Assembly (NCBI RefSeq): GCF_035994945.1
Contig: NZ_CP108678.1
Location: 1-64,000, forward strand
Direction of reading: 5' to 3'
Source: Streptomyces sp. NBC_01216
GTDB taxonomy: Bacteria; Actinomycetota; Actinomycetes; Streptomycetales; Streptomycetaceae
DNA length: 64,000 bases
In this document: positions 1 to 10,395 of the stretch, piece by piece
Layout of the letters: every line of letters starts with the position of its first letter
Numbering within the stretch: the stretch's first letter is position 1
Notes under the pieces: model-generated
Told to the model about the DNA's origin: nothing
Databases searched by the model: none
Seen by the model: the letters and a program-made list of their open reading frames with translations, nothing else
Translations under genes and position numbers: made by a program

Positions 1-1280
1 CCCGGACACATGACGCGCCGTCACTACCGTGACGGAATGATGTAACGCCACTCCGTGGCTCTTGGCTGGCTAGGAGGAGGGGCTGGTACAACTCTCGCTC
101 GTTGGGGGCTGCTCTTCGGGGCCGGCCCTTGTACCGGCATCCGAGTCTCCGGGCGGCCTCTTCCCCGATGGATTCGGTCCTCTACGGCTCAACCTGGGCT
201 TTTCTTCTGTGGCTTCGGGCTCTGCCTGCTCCGGCCGGGCTCAACTCCCGGGTTCGGCCACTCCTTCGGTGGACACCCTCCGGGTGCCTCCCCTGTTGTG
301 TACCGGGCTCCAGTATGTCACGGTCCCCGCCCCGTTACAAGTTGCTGGCTGGAGAATCTGTGACCCTGAGTCAGCTACCGTACTCGCCAACTGGTCTGAA
401 CCAGTCAGCTAATTCTAGCGGCCGAATCGGGACTTGTACAGGCAGCGGTGGAATTTTCTGTAACGCGCCTGATTGACGGTCAATCGCATCTGGCTGATTG
501 CCCCTCATATCCTACGGGCTTCTCGCTGCGAACGGGGAAGTTGTACCGGACTCTATCAGCCTGAGCCTGTATCAGAATTGCATGGTCAGGGAATCCCGTC
601 TGATGCCCCGTCTCCCCTCCCAGTTGTACCGGGGATTCATGTTGTGGCGCTTCGAGAATTGTACCGGGAATTCTCGGGAGACCGGGCGTTCGGAGGCGGG
701 CCGCGGTGCCGCCGGAGGGCGGCTCGGCCGGCTTCTGCTCGGCCAGGTGGTGGAGCTCCGGCCGGGAGACCCGGCGGTGCGCAGCGGGCGGGGGCGGCCG
801 CTGGCTGGGTTACCTCCGGGGGGCCGGCTCGTTGGCCTGGTGTGAGCGGCGCAGGTGGTCTTCGCGGCCTCGCACCGGGTCGAGGCGTTCGCGTCGGCCG
901 GTGGCCGCGGGCCGGATCCGCACCTGGCCGGGCTGGCGTCCGGCGGGTGGGCGCGGTCCGAGGACTTCGAGGGCTGGGCGGAGCCGGCGGCCGGCTGGTC
1001 GGCCGTCTTGGACGTGGCCGGCGACGTCCTCACGGTGACCGGCCGGGCCGGCGTCTGCTCTACGAGGGCGGCCTGAACAGCTCGCGCGCCGTGGCGCCGC
1101 ACCGCGCGCCGTCACGGCGTCTTCTTCGCCCTGGCCGGCAGCATCACCGGCCCCTGGGACATCGCGGAGGCTCAGCTGCGAGGTGAGATGTACGCGTTGC
1201 TGTGCCCGGTGGTGCTGGTCTGAGCTGGGGTGGGGCGCAGCTGCGGCCCGGTGGGGCGGGCGGGCGGCTGGTGGGGGTGG
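1..1280. other. Gene-free left region with TTGTACCGG boxes
   Basis: I see no convincing gene here; the possible reading frames are short, overlapping and have no ribosome binding sites. The first 670 bases are less G+C-rich than the rest of the window and hold about six TTGTACC/TTGTACCGG-like boxes at 85-93 (inverted), 129-138, 434-442, 541-550, 623-634 and 659-668, plus a variant TTGTGTACCGGG at 296-307. The region lies downstream of the Tpg-like gene, the side where a telomere would be expected if the gene order of known linear replicons holds, but no terminal palindrome array is visible. Confidence 0.5.
85..668. repeat. Dispersed TTGTACCGG repeats
   Basis: Seven copies or variants of a 9-10 bp box (TTGTACCGGG) are spread over 584 bp, in both orientations. 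A related GTGTACCGG (inverted) occurs at 8733-8743 upstream of the Tap-like gene. The spacing is irregular (about 30-170 bp), so this resembles a set of protein-binding sites more than a tandem array. A replication, partition or repressor role is possible. Confidence 0.5.
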
Positions 1281-1901
1281 TCAGGCTCCGAGGCCGATGT
1301 GGCGGACGTAGGTGTAGGCGCCCCAGTCGGAGTCGAGGTCGGCGATGATGTCGTCCCAGATTTCCTCGAGCTTGCCGATGTCGCCGGCGACCATGGCGTC
1401 GACCGCGTCGTCCCAGACGTAGCGGACCTGCTGGGTGCGGATGCGCAGGTTGTCGCGGCGGCGCGGTTCGTCGACGACGTCCTGGTTGATGGGGTGGATC
1501 TCGACCCGGGTGCCCTTGCCGTTGTTGTTGAGGTGCTGCTTGAACGCGCCGGGGTTGTTGAGGATGTTGGCCGCCCGGAGGTTCCAGTAGGCGGTGTCGA
1601 TGGCGTCGAGGTTGGCGGGGAGGGGGTGTTGTTTGCCCTTGGTCCAGGCGCTGATGGTCTTGGGGACGGCGGTGATGCCGGCGTCGGCCATGGCCTGAGC
1701 GCCGCCTTGGGTGGTGGTGAGGTACTTCATGCGGGCGGTGAGGCCGCGGCGGGTGGTGACGGGGGATTTGATGCCGCCTTCGACGATCATCCGTTCCAGG
1801 GCGTCTTCGAGGGCGCGGCCGAGGACGATTTTCCCGTGGCGGTTTTCGGGGTCGAGGTTGGCGCCGTATTTTCCGAAGTTCTTCCAGCCGTCGGTCGACA
1901 T
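1281..1901 (-). CDS. Tpg-like telomere terminal protein
   Basis: This 206-residue protein resembles the Tpg terminal proteins that cap the 5' ends of linear Streptomyces replicons and prime end patching. Visible features are a central helix-turn-helix-like stretch (about residues 60-90, containing MKYLTTTQGGAQAMADAG and KTISAWTKGKQ), a basic segment, then an acidic C-terminal half ending in an aromatic motif (GAYTYVRHIGLGA). The length fits Tpg (about 185-260 residues). Its ATG overlaps the TAA stop of the Tap-like gene (TAATG), the tap-then-tpg order known from Streptomyces linear plasmids. The assignment rests on the overall pattern and the context. A plain DNA-binding protein remains possible. 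Confidence 0.6.
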   Translation of the reverse strand: MSTDGWKNFGKYGANLDPENRHGKIVLGRALEDALERMIVEGGIKSPVTTRRGLTARMKYLTTTQGGAQAMADAGITAVPKTISAWTKGKQHPLPANLDAIDTAYWNLRAANILNNPGAFKQHLNNNGKGTRVEIHPINQDVVDEPRRRDNLRIRTQQVRYVWDDAVDAMVAGDIGKLEEIWDDIIADLDSDWGAYTYVRHIGLGA

Positions 1902-4900
1902 TAGGCGGCCTTTGCGTCGATGGTGTACTGGTTCTTGAGCTTCAGCTGAGTAGTGAGGCGGCCTTCTTCGAATACCGAGCGCCAGGGGACGTCTCCGGTG
2001 ATGTGGAGTTCGTCAGTGCCACGGAGTTTCACGATGGTGAGGCCGTGGTCGTGGGCGCGCTTGGCCTTGTACCAGAGGTTGGCGAATGCCTGGCTGCGGA
2101 TGATGTGCATCCAGTCGGGTCGGCGGAGGTCGCGGTTGAATGATGATTCGCCGATGGTGGACACGAACTTGGCATAGATCGCCTTGACGTATTTTTCGGT
2201 GACGTCATCGCCGTCGCGGATGGCGTTTTCGCGGGCGAGGGTGAGGACGCGACGGAACTTCTCCGTGATGTTTTCGGAGGCACCGGAGGTCCAGGACTGG
2301 GTGATGTCGGGGGCCTCGGCGAGGCCGAGCTTGTGGCAGCGGATCAGGAGGCGGATCGTGGCGTCGTCCAGGAGGACCGGGCCCGGCTCGCGGCGGTTGC
2401 CGATCGGGTCGGGCAGGTGCGGGTGTTCCCAGGCGGGGCGCTTGGGCAGGAGGTAGATGCCGGAGCGCTTGGAGTGGAAGCCGCCGTCGGGGTCGTGCTG
2501 CAGGGCGCCGATGGGCAGCCAGGTCTTCAGGGCGCTGCAGTAGGCGGCGTTGGTGTCGAGGACGTCGACGGCCACGCTGGCGAGGGTGCCAGCCTTGACC
2601 TGGCCCAGGAGCGGGCCGTTCTCCCACTTGTGGCGGCCTTCCCAGATGTCGTCGGCTCCGTCGCGGGTTTTTTTGCTGAGGAATTCAAGGCGTTCCGGGT
2701 AGACGGTGTGTTCGTAATTTCCGCCGACTCGGGTTGCCTCGAAGAGGGCCATTCCGTTCGGAATTGCTTTCAGCTCCAGCGCGGTGATCGCGGCTTCGGT
2801 GTCGCCGCCGTGCTCCTGGAGGGTCTGCTCGACGACCGAGCTGATCATGTCGAGGAAGTGGCCGTAGTCCCGGCCCGCGTAGTCCCCGCCGGCGGCGCGG
2901 GCGGGCCTGGGGGCGGCTGTACGCGCCGCGGGGCCCCGGGTCGGGCGCAGCGGGTGGGCGGGCGTCAGGTTGGCCAGGGTGGCCGCGGTGGCGGGGGTGA
3001 CCTCGGAGTCGGGGTCGAGGTCGGGCGCAGCGGTGGTGTCCTGGGCGGGGTGGCCGGGGACGGCGGCGGTGGGCCAGGCGGGGGCCTGTGTGGGCGCCTC
3101 CGGCGCTGGGGTGGGGGTGTTGGTGGGCGCCTCCGGCGCCGGGGCGGTGGTGGTGCTGGTGCTGGTGGGCGCCTCCGGCGCCGGGCGGGGGTGGGTGTAG
3201 GGGGTGAAGGGGGTGGGGTCGGTGAGGCGGGCGTGGGTGCGGTCGGCGGTGAGGGTGAGGGTGGCTTGGGTGCCGAGGTCGCGTTCGGCGATGGTGACGA
3301 GGAGTTGGGTGGTGGGGGCGTCGGGGTGGGGGTGGAGGGTGAGGGTGGTGTCGAGGCCGAGGGCGGTGATCAGGTCGGGCTGGTCGGTGTCGAGGATGGC
3401 CAGGACCGGGACGTGGTGGGTGCGGGCGAGGTGGGCCAGGGCCTGGACGGCGTCGGTGAGGCGGGGGCCGGAGAGCGGGAGGCGGGGGTCGTCGAGGGCC
3501 TGGAGGCGGTCGACGACGACCAGGGCCAGGCCGGGCTGGGCGGTGGTGTGGGTGAGGTCGGCGACGAGGTCGGCGGCGGTCTCGGCGATGGCTTCGGGGG
3601 TGAGGTCGGTGCCGTCGTCGATGTAGAGGCGGGCGGCGGCGAGTTCGGCGTGGAGGGTGGTGGCGTCGGCCTGTTCGGCGGGGGTGAGGTGGCCGGTGCG
3701 CAGGCGGCGGTAGTCGACGGGGAGGTGGGCGGCGACGATGCGGGCGGCGACGTCGGCGCGGGTGAGGCCGGAGGCGGCGTAGAGGACGGGGAGGTGGTGG
3801 TCGAGGGCGGTGGTGCGGGCGGTGGTGGTGGCGAGGAGGCTGCCGCCGGTGCCGGGGGCGGCGGCGGCGAGGTAGAAGCGGCCGGGCTGGAGGCCGCCGA
3901 GGGCGTCGTCGAGGGTACGGATGCCGGTGGACAGGGCGCGCGGGCCGGCCGGGGTGTCGGTGTCCGGGTCGGGGGTCTGGGGGGTGAGGACGGTGGTGAG
4001 GGCGTCGGCGAGCGGCGCGAGGCGGCGCGGGGGCCGCGGGGCGGGCGCCGCGGGGGGCGTGGTGGTCGGCTGGTCGGCCGGCGGGGCCGCGGCCGCGGGG
4101 TCCTGCAGGGCGGGCTCGCCGGCCACCGGCGCCGGCGCGGGTGCGGGTGCGTTCGGGGTGGCCGGCTCGGCGTCGGCGGCCTGACCGGGCGCAGCCGCGG
4201 CGGGGGTGGCGGCCGGGACGGGCTCGACCACGGCGGGCGCCGGGGCCGGGGCCGGCTGGCCGGCGGGAGCGGCCAGGGTGGGGAACAGGGTGTCGTCCGG
4301 CTCGACTTCGCTGCTGCGGTGCGGGGCGGGTCCGCTGCCCGGGGTCGGCGGCGGTACGGGCGTGGGTGCGCTCGGGGCGGCCGGGGCGGTGGGAACGGCT
4401 GCGGCGGGGAGGGTGGCTGGGGCGGCGCCAGGGGTGGGCGTTACAACTCCGGTGCCATGTGAGGTTGTTGCTGCCGCTTCGGGTGTAGCGGGGGTGGGCC
4501 GGTCGGGGTGGGTGGCGGGCGGGAGCGGGGTGCCGTCGGGGGTGGCGGGGAGCAGCACGGCGAGGGGGGTGACGTGGCGGCGCAGGACTTGGGGGTGGCC
4601 GGTGGCGGCGGCCTGGATGAGGTCGCCGAGTTTCTTGCGGGCGTCGGCGGTGCCGTGTGCGGTGGCGGTGGTCAGGTCCCAGCCCAGGGCGGTGGCGGTG
4701 GTGGGGGCGGTGAGCAGGGCGTGGTGGGTGCCGCGGGCCAGTGGGGTGGAGGTGCCCTGGCCGGCGGCGCTGATCAGCTGCGGGAGGGTGCTGCGGGCCT
4801 GGTGCAGTGTCTGCGGGCTCGGGGCCAGGACGACGGCCGGGGCGGGACCCGGCGTGGCGGCGGTGTCGGCCGCCGGACCGGGAGCCGAACCGGCGGCGGG

Positions 4901-7900
4901 AGCGTCGGACGTGGTGGGTGGCGGCGTTGCGGGCGCCGGGGCCGGGGCGGCGGGGTCTTCACCGGGCGCGGCGGGCGCTGCCCGCGGGGTCGGGGTCGGC
5001 ATGGTGGTGGTGGACTCCTTGGAGGGGTCGGCGGCGGGGGCCGGCTCTGCCGTGGCCCGGCCGGCGGCCGGGGCCGGGTGGGGAGCAGCGAGGTGTTCAC
5101 CGGGCGCGGCAGCAGCACCAGGGGTGCGGTCGGCGGCCGGGACCGAGGCCGGGGTGGTGGGGGTGTTCTCGCGCGCCTCCGGCGCGGGGGTGACGGCCGG
5201 GGCGGGGGCCAGGCGGTGGTGGTCGGCCGTGGACTTCAGGCTCGCCAGCTTGGGGCGGTCGAGGACGGTGTGGAGGTGGTCGTCGCCCACCAGGACCAGG
5301 GGGAAGCGTTCCATGCCTCCCCGCGCCCACAGGCCGTAGAGCGTCTGCAGCGCGGCGGTGGCCAGTTGGTGGGCGTCGGGCACGACCACCAGGGGGGCGG
5401 AGCGGTCGAGTTCGGCGGCGACGAGCTTGAGCGCGGCGGAGTGCTCGCGGGGCTGCGGCTGGCGGTGGTCGAGGCCGAGAGCGGTGTACAGGGCGCGGAT
5501 GAGGGCGGGTTCGTCGGTGTTGGGGTGGGGGCGGATCCAGACGGCGGGCAGCGGCTGGTGCTCGGTGGCGGCGGTGACCGCCGTGGCGGCCTCCGGGCCG
5601 GGGCCGGTGACGCACAGCAGGGCCCGGTGCTCGACCGTGGAGCGCAGGTCGTGGAGCAGGCCGTCGGCCTCCGGGGCGGTCTCCGGGCCGGCGGTGTCGT
5701 CGGCCGCCGGGTTGGGGTGGCCGGCGGGGGCCGGGGCGGGGCGCAGCGGGGCGGCGGAAGCCGGGGCCGGGACGGTTGCGGCCGGAGCGGCGGCGTGCGC
5801 GGTCAGGTGGCGGTGGGTCGCGCTGGTGTAGAGGCCGGTGAGTTCGGGTTGGCCGAGGACGTCGTCGAGGTGGAGGTCGCCGCCCAGGACGAGGGGGAAG
5901 GCCGAGTGGGCCCACAGCAGGCCGAGCCAGCGCAGAGCGTCCTCGGGCAGCTCGTGTGCGGCGGGCACGATGACCAGGTGGGGTGAGCGGCGCAGCTCGG
6001 CGGTGATCTTGACGACGGCGGTTTCCAGGGTGCGGGGGCGGCGCTGGCCGAGGCCGAGGTGCTTGAACAGCTCGGGGACTACCTGGTCCAGGGCGGTGCC
6101 GTGGACGTAGAGGGGCTGGAGTTCGCCGGTGTCGAGGGCGTGCATGAGGGCTGTGCTGGTGGCGACCGGGTCCGGGCTGGTGACGACCAGCACCGATCGG
6201 TGTTCGGCGGCCTCGCGCAGGTCCGCGGTCAGATCGCCGTCGGGCGCCGGGGTCGGCGCAGCCGGGCCGACCCCGGTCGGCGCGTCGGGGTCGGCGGCGG
6301 GCGCGGGCTGCGGCGCGCCGGGCGCGGGCGCGGGCGTGGGCGTGGGCGTGGGCGTGGGCACGGCGGCCTCCTGGACACGGTGGCGGGTGACGTGGGGGTG
6401 GAGTTCCGCGAGGTCGTGGCGCCCCAGGAGGCCGTCAAGGGTGGTGTCGCCGACCAGCACCAGCGGGAACGGCTCCGGCTCCCACAAGCGGTACAGCAGT
6501 TCGAGCGCGGAGGGGCGCAGCCCGAGGGTGGTGATGGCGATGACCAGGCGGGGGGCGCGCTGCAGCTCGGCGGTGATCAGGCCTTCGGCTTCGTCGAGAC
6601 CGGGAAGCCGGCGGCGCCGGCCGAGGCCGAGCCGGCTGTACAGGGCGCGGATCAGGGACGAACGGTCGTGGCCGCTCACCTGCACGGTCGGCAGCTCCAC
6701 GGGCTCGAGGTCCTGCGCCAGGGCGTGGGTGAGAGCGGTCTGGGCGGTGGTCGTGTGCGCGCTGGTGACCGCCAGGATCGTCCCGGGCGTGCGGGTGGCG
6801 TGGCGCAGGAGCTCCGGCAGGCCACCGACCGGGGCCGGGGTCGGGGTCCCGGCCGCCGGGTCAGTGGTCTCCGGGTCCGGTCCGGCGGGGGCGGGGCACG
6901 GCGCGGCGGCGGTGGCCGAGGTGGCATCAACGGCACTGGGAACGAGGGGAGTTGTATCGGCCGTGGACGGGCCGGACACGGCGCAGGTCGGCACGTCGGC
7001 GGCGGCCGAGGTGGCCGAAGTGGCCGAGGTGGCGCCAACGGCATTGGGGAGAAGGGGGTTGCGGCGGCCGGGTCGGCCGGGGCGGGGCCCAGCGGGACCG
7101 GGGCGGGGCCCAGCGGGACCGGGGCGGGGCCCAGCGGGACCGGGACGGCGGAGGCGTCCGCCGGGACGGCGGGCGCGTCGGTCTGCGGGGCGGCGGGCGT
7201 GGTCCCGCCGGTGCCGGACGGGATGTCCGGGCCCGCCACGGCAGCGGGGGCAGCGGACGCGGCAGCGGCCGGGTCGGCGGCGGCCGCCACCTCGGCGGCC
7301 GGGCCGGGCACAGCGGCGTCCGGGACGACGGGCGCGAGCGCGGCCGGTTCCACCCCGTCGTCGGGCTGCGGTCCAGCTGGGGCGCCCGGCGCGGGCGGTT
7401 CCGCCACGGCGGCGGCCTCGCCCAGCGCGGGCCGCAGGTGGTCGGCGACCAGCTGCTCCAGGGCCTTGTACACCTGGCCGGCCCTCTGGCTGGTCGGGCC
7501 GCCGAACGCGGTACGCGGGGCGGTGAGCAGCACGAGCCAGTGCGTCCCGGTGAGCTTGAGCCGGGCGGCGGCGCCGAGCGCGGACTTCAGCTTGCGGCCC
7601 GCCGGGGTGGCCAGGTGACCGCGTGGGGGGTTCACCAGCTGGTAGGCGGGCATGGCCAGGTTCTGGCGCAGCCCCAGCGGGATCGAGGTCCACAGCGGGT
7701 CTTCCGGGCCGGGAAGGGCGAGGTGACCGGCCGCCCCCGGCACCGGCTCCCGGACGACTGTGGCCGGTGCGGCGGAGGCGGTGGTGGTGGTGGTCCGGAC
7801 GGGCCGCCGCGAAGAAGCCGTCCCGCGTACGGACTCGCGCGGGGAGTTTCCGGAGCGGGCCGGACCGGGTGCAGCGCCGGCGGCCGGGCCCGCGACGCCG

Positions 7901-8433
7901 GCGGTCGTACCCGGGGCCCCGGCGCCCCCTGCAGCCGGGACGACCGGGCCGTCGTCACCGGCCGGGGCCGGGCCGGCAACCGGCACGGTGGTCGGGGAGG
8001 CGGCCGGGCCGAGGGCCGGAGAAGCGACCGGGGCGCTCCCGACAGCAGACACCGGGCGGGCCGCGACGGCCGGAACAGCACCAGCAGCGGGCACGGGCGC
8101 GGGCGGACCGGCGGCGGGCGCGGTGCCCGAAACAGCCGGGGACGGGGACGGGGAGACGACCGGGCCCGCACCCGCATCCGGCACGGCCCCCGCCGGGACG
8201 GCGGCCGGGGCGCTCCCGACAGCAGGCACCCGGGCGGGCTCGGGTGTACCGGCCCCGGCGGCGGGTGTGGTGTCCGGCCCGGCCAGGCCCGCGACCGGCG
8301 CCACCCCGTCCGTACCGCGCGCCGCACCGGCATCACCACGACGACCGTCACCGGCAGCGGCAGCGGCGCGGGAGGAACGAGAAGAGGACACCACGACTCC
8401 AGACACAGAAAGGGGCACAACAGCAGACAACAA
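1901..8433 (-). CDS. Giant Tap-like mosaic protein, frameshifted at 7054-7058
   Basis: The protein would be about 2,180 residues once one +1 C correction is made in the C5 run at 7054-7058 (minus strand). From N to C it has: a Pro/Ala-rich leader; a small basic domain near 7720-7430; three tandem AAA/ExeA-like modules (about 6830-6370, 6225-5800, 5660-5210) whose P-loop and Walker B residues are lost; two short Phd/YefM-like segments (about 4800-4510); a DnaB-like RecA domain (about 3935-3190) with an altered Walker A (APGTGGS); and a conserved C-terminal domain (about 2880-1901). Long Pro/Ala linkers separate them. Position and coupling to the Tpg-like gene suggest a telomere-associated (Tap) role. 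The start is uncertain; TTG at 8433 is the first in-frame start after a stop. Known Tap proteins are about 740 residues, so this one is unusually large. Confidence 0.55.
7054..7058 (-). other. Probable frameshift site (C5 run) in the Tap-like gene
   Basis: Upstream of this run the coding frame reads ...ADPAAATP; downstream the good frame reads NPLLPNAVGATSATSA. Adding one C gives ATPLLPNAVGATSATSA, which matches a second copy of the same motif 90-100 bases further on (TTPLVPSAVDATSATAA). That internal homology supports a single lost C. It could be a sequencing error, a mutation or ribosomal slippage. Confidence 0.7.
7087..7149. repeat. 21-bp tandem repeat, 3 copies
   Basis: Three perfect copies of a 21-bp unit beginning CAGCGGGACCGGGGCGGGGC lie in the Tap-like gene and encode (PVPLGPA)3 on the minus strand. 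They sit about 30 bases from the frameshift run, a slippage-prone stretch. Confidence 0.9.
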
Positions 8434-9283
8434 CCGGCACCGGGCCGGAGGACGGCCCGGCCCGGCCCGGCACCGTCACCAGGACGACCCGGGCACCCCG
8501 CCCGGCACCAGGGCCGGGGCCGGAGGCCAAAACGGGTTCGGGCGGACGGGCCAGCCCGGCCGGGCGGCGGTACGACCGGACGGCCGGACCGCCGACGGGG
8601 CGGGCTGGCCCGTCCGCGGCGGACCGGCGGACGGCGGGAAGCCGCCCCGGCCCCGGACAGGGCACAGCACGGCCCGGACAACAAGCCGACCCACACCCGG
8701 AGAAGGTGTAACGCTGGGCGTCAGTCTAGCCACACCGGTACACACGAGGGCGGAATGTTGTAACGAGAACGAGTGAAAAGGGAACCCAACGAGCGCGACA
8801 GCGGCCCGACAAGGCCGGACCGCGGCGGGCCCGGGGCGGACGACGCCGAGGCGGCGGACGGACGGCGCGCGGGCGCGGCAGCGGGCGGCGCGCGGCCGGG
8901 GCGGCGGGGGCGGGCCGAGGCGGACGCGGGTCGGGGCGGAGGCAGGCCCGGCGGACGGACGGCGGACGGAGAGATCACCCCCGCCCGGAGGCGGACGGGC
9001 AGGGAGAGATCACCCCACCCGGAGGCGGAGGGGCGCGGCGCACCGGGGCGGGCGGACGGGAGCGCGCGTGCGGACGGCAGACGGGGGCCCGGGCCGCGCG
9101 GCGGACGGACAACGGCACGGGCAGCGCGGCCCGGGCGGATGCGCGGACAGCACGGGGCGCGGCGGGGCGGACGGAGAGATCACCCCCACCACCCCGCCGG
9201 ACGTCCAAGAGCACGGACCGAGGACGGGCCAGGGCAACAGGGGTGGAGAGATCACTCCCCAGCACAGCCGGGACCGAAGTGAA
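8434..9283. other. Intergenic region, extremely G-rich, with four palindromic boxes
   Basis: No gene is supported here: the reading frames are low-complexity Arg/Gly/Ala shadows. The region separates the leftward Tap-like gene from rightward accessory genes. It contains four copies of a GGAGAGATCACCCC box (8968-8982, 9002-9016, 9173-9187, 9245-9260). A weak minus-strand promoter-like TAGACT lies near 8725, and a GTGTACCGG box (inverted) at 8733-8743. Confidence 0.5.
8968..9260. promoter_or_regulatory. Cluster of four GGAGAGATCACCCC operator-like boxes
   Basis: Boxes at 8968-8982, 9002-9016, 9173-9187 and 9245-9260 share GGAGAGATCACYCC. They are imperfect versions of the fully palindromic GGGGAGAGATCTCCTCCCC seen at 12823-12841. 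The last box lies 24 bp upstream of the -35 of the first TTGCTT promoter, which suggests repressor or activator sites acting on that promoter or on the divergent Tap-like operon. Confidence 0.6.
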
Positions 9284-9312
9284 TTGCTTAACTCAATGAG
9301 TTCGGATATTGT
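9284..9312 (+). promoter_or_regulatory. Accessory-regulon promoter 1 (TTGCTT-N17-TATTGT)
   Basis: The -35 is TTGCTT (9284-9289) and the -10 is TATTGT (9307-9312), with a 17-bp spacer. The spacer holds AACTCAATGAGTT, an exact palindrome around a central base, making this the most symmetric of the ten copies. It drives the small membrane protein gene at 9361. Confidence 0.75.
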
Positions 9313-9360
9313 AGTGCCCACGAGGTCGGGGGTGCCGACCGTCGCCACGAGGAGCCCGCG

Positions 9361-9618
9361 ATGAACATCGACACCCTGGTCCGCTTCACCCCGCTGGCCT
9401 ACGGCGTCCAAGTACTGTCGGTTGTGGCGTTCGTGGACGGCATACCGGAGCTCCTCGTTACATCCGCCGCCGTGAGCGGCACCGTCGGCGCCACGCTGCT
9501 CGCGATCATCCCGACCTTCGACAGCGCGTTGGAGGCACACAAGCCGCAGGTGGCCAAGGCGGGGGTCAGTCAGCTCGGCATTGCCTGCGCCATGGTGGCA
9601 CGCCTGTTGTTCATCTGA
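9361..9618 (+). CDS. Small membrane protein, unknown
   Basis: This 85-residue protein is hydrophobic along most of its length, with probable transmembrane segments at about residues 10-30, 32-50 and 65-85. The ATG is preceded by GAGGAG at a good distance. It is the first gene after accessory promoter 1. I do not recognise a family. The size and topology would suit an entry-exclusion, spread or toxin-like membrane peptide, but nothing in the sequence decides between these. Confidence 0.6.
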   Translation: MNIDTLVRFTPLAYGVQVLSVVAFVDGIPELLVTSAAVSGTVGATLLAIIPTFDSALEAHKPQVAKAGVSQLGIACAMVARLLFI

Positions 9619-9647
9619 CCGTCGCAATACCACCCGCAGACTCGATG

Positions 9648-9676
9648 TTGCTTAAGTCTATGAGTTGCTGTACTGT
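9648..9676 (+). promoter_or_regulatory. Accessory-regulon promoter 2 (TTGCTT-N17-TACTGT)
   Basis: TTGCTT (9648-9653), a 17-bp spacer containing AAGTCTATGAGTT, and TACTGT (9671-9676). As in promoter 1, the sequence just after it reads GATCACGAGGTCGG-like, so the conserved block extends into the transcript leader. The next gene starts at 9749. Confidence 0.75.
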
Positions 9677-9748
9677 AGTGATCACGAGGTCGGCAAAAGC
9701 CGCCGCCCGTGCGACCGCTCGGCCGGCGCGCGCGCCGAAGGGACTGAA

Positions 9749-10105
9749 ATGGACTCCTACAACGTCAAGCGACGCGCCTACTCCACCTGGTACGTCACTC
9801 GCAACGGGGCCTTACTGGACCTCAGCGGCTACCTGGGAAGGCCCTACGCCAGCAGCCGACGCACGGCCGAGTTCTACGTCGGGTACTTCACCAGGTCGGA
9901 CGACTATCAGGCGGAGTACGGGCTTCTGCTGACGCGGCGCCCCCCGTATTACGCTCTCCCCGAATCCACAGCCGCCCGCGACTCGCTGGAACTCGTGGCA
10001 TCGACCATCAAGGCAATTTCTAGCGACACGGTCGGGCTCTTGATGTTGGCTGCCTGGATAGCGACGGTCTGCTTCCTCATGATCTTCGCGGTCGAGGTGC
10101 TGTAG
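9749..10105 (+). CDS. Tail-anchored membrane protein, unknown
   Basis: This 118-residue protein has a soluble N-terminal part with many Tyr and Arg residues, a predicted extended or beta-rich middle, and one C-terminal transmembrane helix (about residues 95-118). That gives a tail-anchored layout with the bulk probably in the cytoplasm. The ATG at 9749 is chosen because of GAAGGGAC upstream; an earlier in-frame start would run into the promoter. It lies between two other small genes of unknown function. No family is recognised. Confidence 0.6.
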   Translation: MDSYNVKRRAYSTWYVTRNGALLDLSGYLGRPYASSRRTAEFYVGYFTRSDDYQAEYGLLLTRRPPYYALPESTAARDSLELVASTIKAISSDTVGLLMLAAWIATVCFLMIFAVEVL

Positions 10106-10160
10106 GAGCCCAGCACTTCGATACCTCACACCGAACCATCATTCACAAGAAGGCGCGATC

Positions 10161-10370
10161 ATGGAACACACCACCAGGCAGTACTCCATAACCCGGACGT
10201 CCGTGGAGGCGTTCCGGAAGCTGTTTGCAGAGCTCAAGCTCTGGGAGGCGCTGGCCGAGTGCACGGAGGTCCGGGCCTTCACCCGGAGCGTCTTCGTGGT
10301 CAAGGCCACGACCGTCGGACACCAGGCACTGCGGGAAGCCATGGGGCGAACGATGCCCGCCGCTGCCTGA
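10161..10370 (+). CDS. Small basic protein, unknown
   Basis: This 69-residue protein has an amphipathic helical middle (about residues 15-40) followed by a beta-like hydrophobic stretch. An AAGGCG ribosome binding site lies upstream of the ATG. The 55-base gap after the tail-anchored protein suggests the same transcript from promoter 2. No known family is recognised. It is supported mainly by the ribosome binding site and by fitting between two promoter modules. Confidence 0.5.
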   Translation: MEHTTRQYSITRTSVEAFRKLFAELKLWEALAECTEVRAFTRSVFVVKATTVGHQALREAMGRTMPAAA

Positions 10371-10395
10371 CAGTCGATGACCCATAGAATCAGAG

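Noticed and set aside
1..64. Telomere at the left end of the window
   Set aside because: No run of terminal palindromes or typical Streptomyces telomere start; the window edge is probably arbitrary.
473..1186. Plus-strand reading frame in the left region
   Set aside because: Composition shifts to Arg/Gly-rich, no ribosome binding site, and it crosses several TTGTACCGG boxes.
2333..5986. Long plus-strand Gly/Val/Ala-rich reading frames across the Tap-like gene
   Set aside because: They are G+C-bias shadows of the minus-strand gene, with no ribosome binding sites and low-complexity composition.
7060..7693. N-terminal 210 residues of the 1901-7693 minus-strand frame as part of the protein
   Set aside because: It is Arg/Pro/Gly low complexity; the other frame over the same bases has a sensible domain (LWTSIPLGLRQNLAMPAYQL) and joins through the C5 frameshift.
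8773..9282. Reading frame of about 170 residues in the G-rich intergenic region
   Set aside because: Almost only Arg, Gly, Ala and Pro; it translates repeated boxes and has no ribosome binding site.
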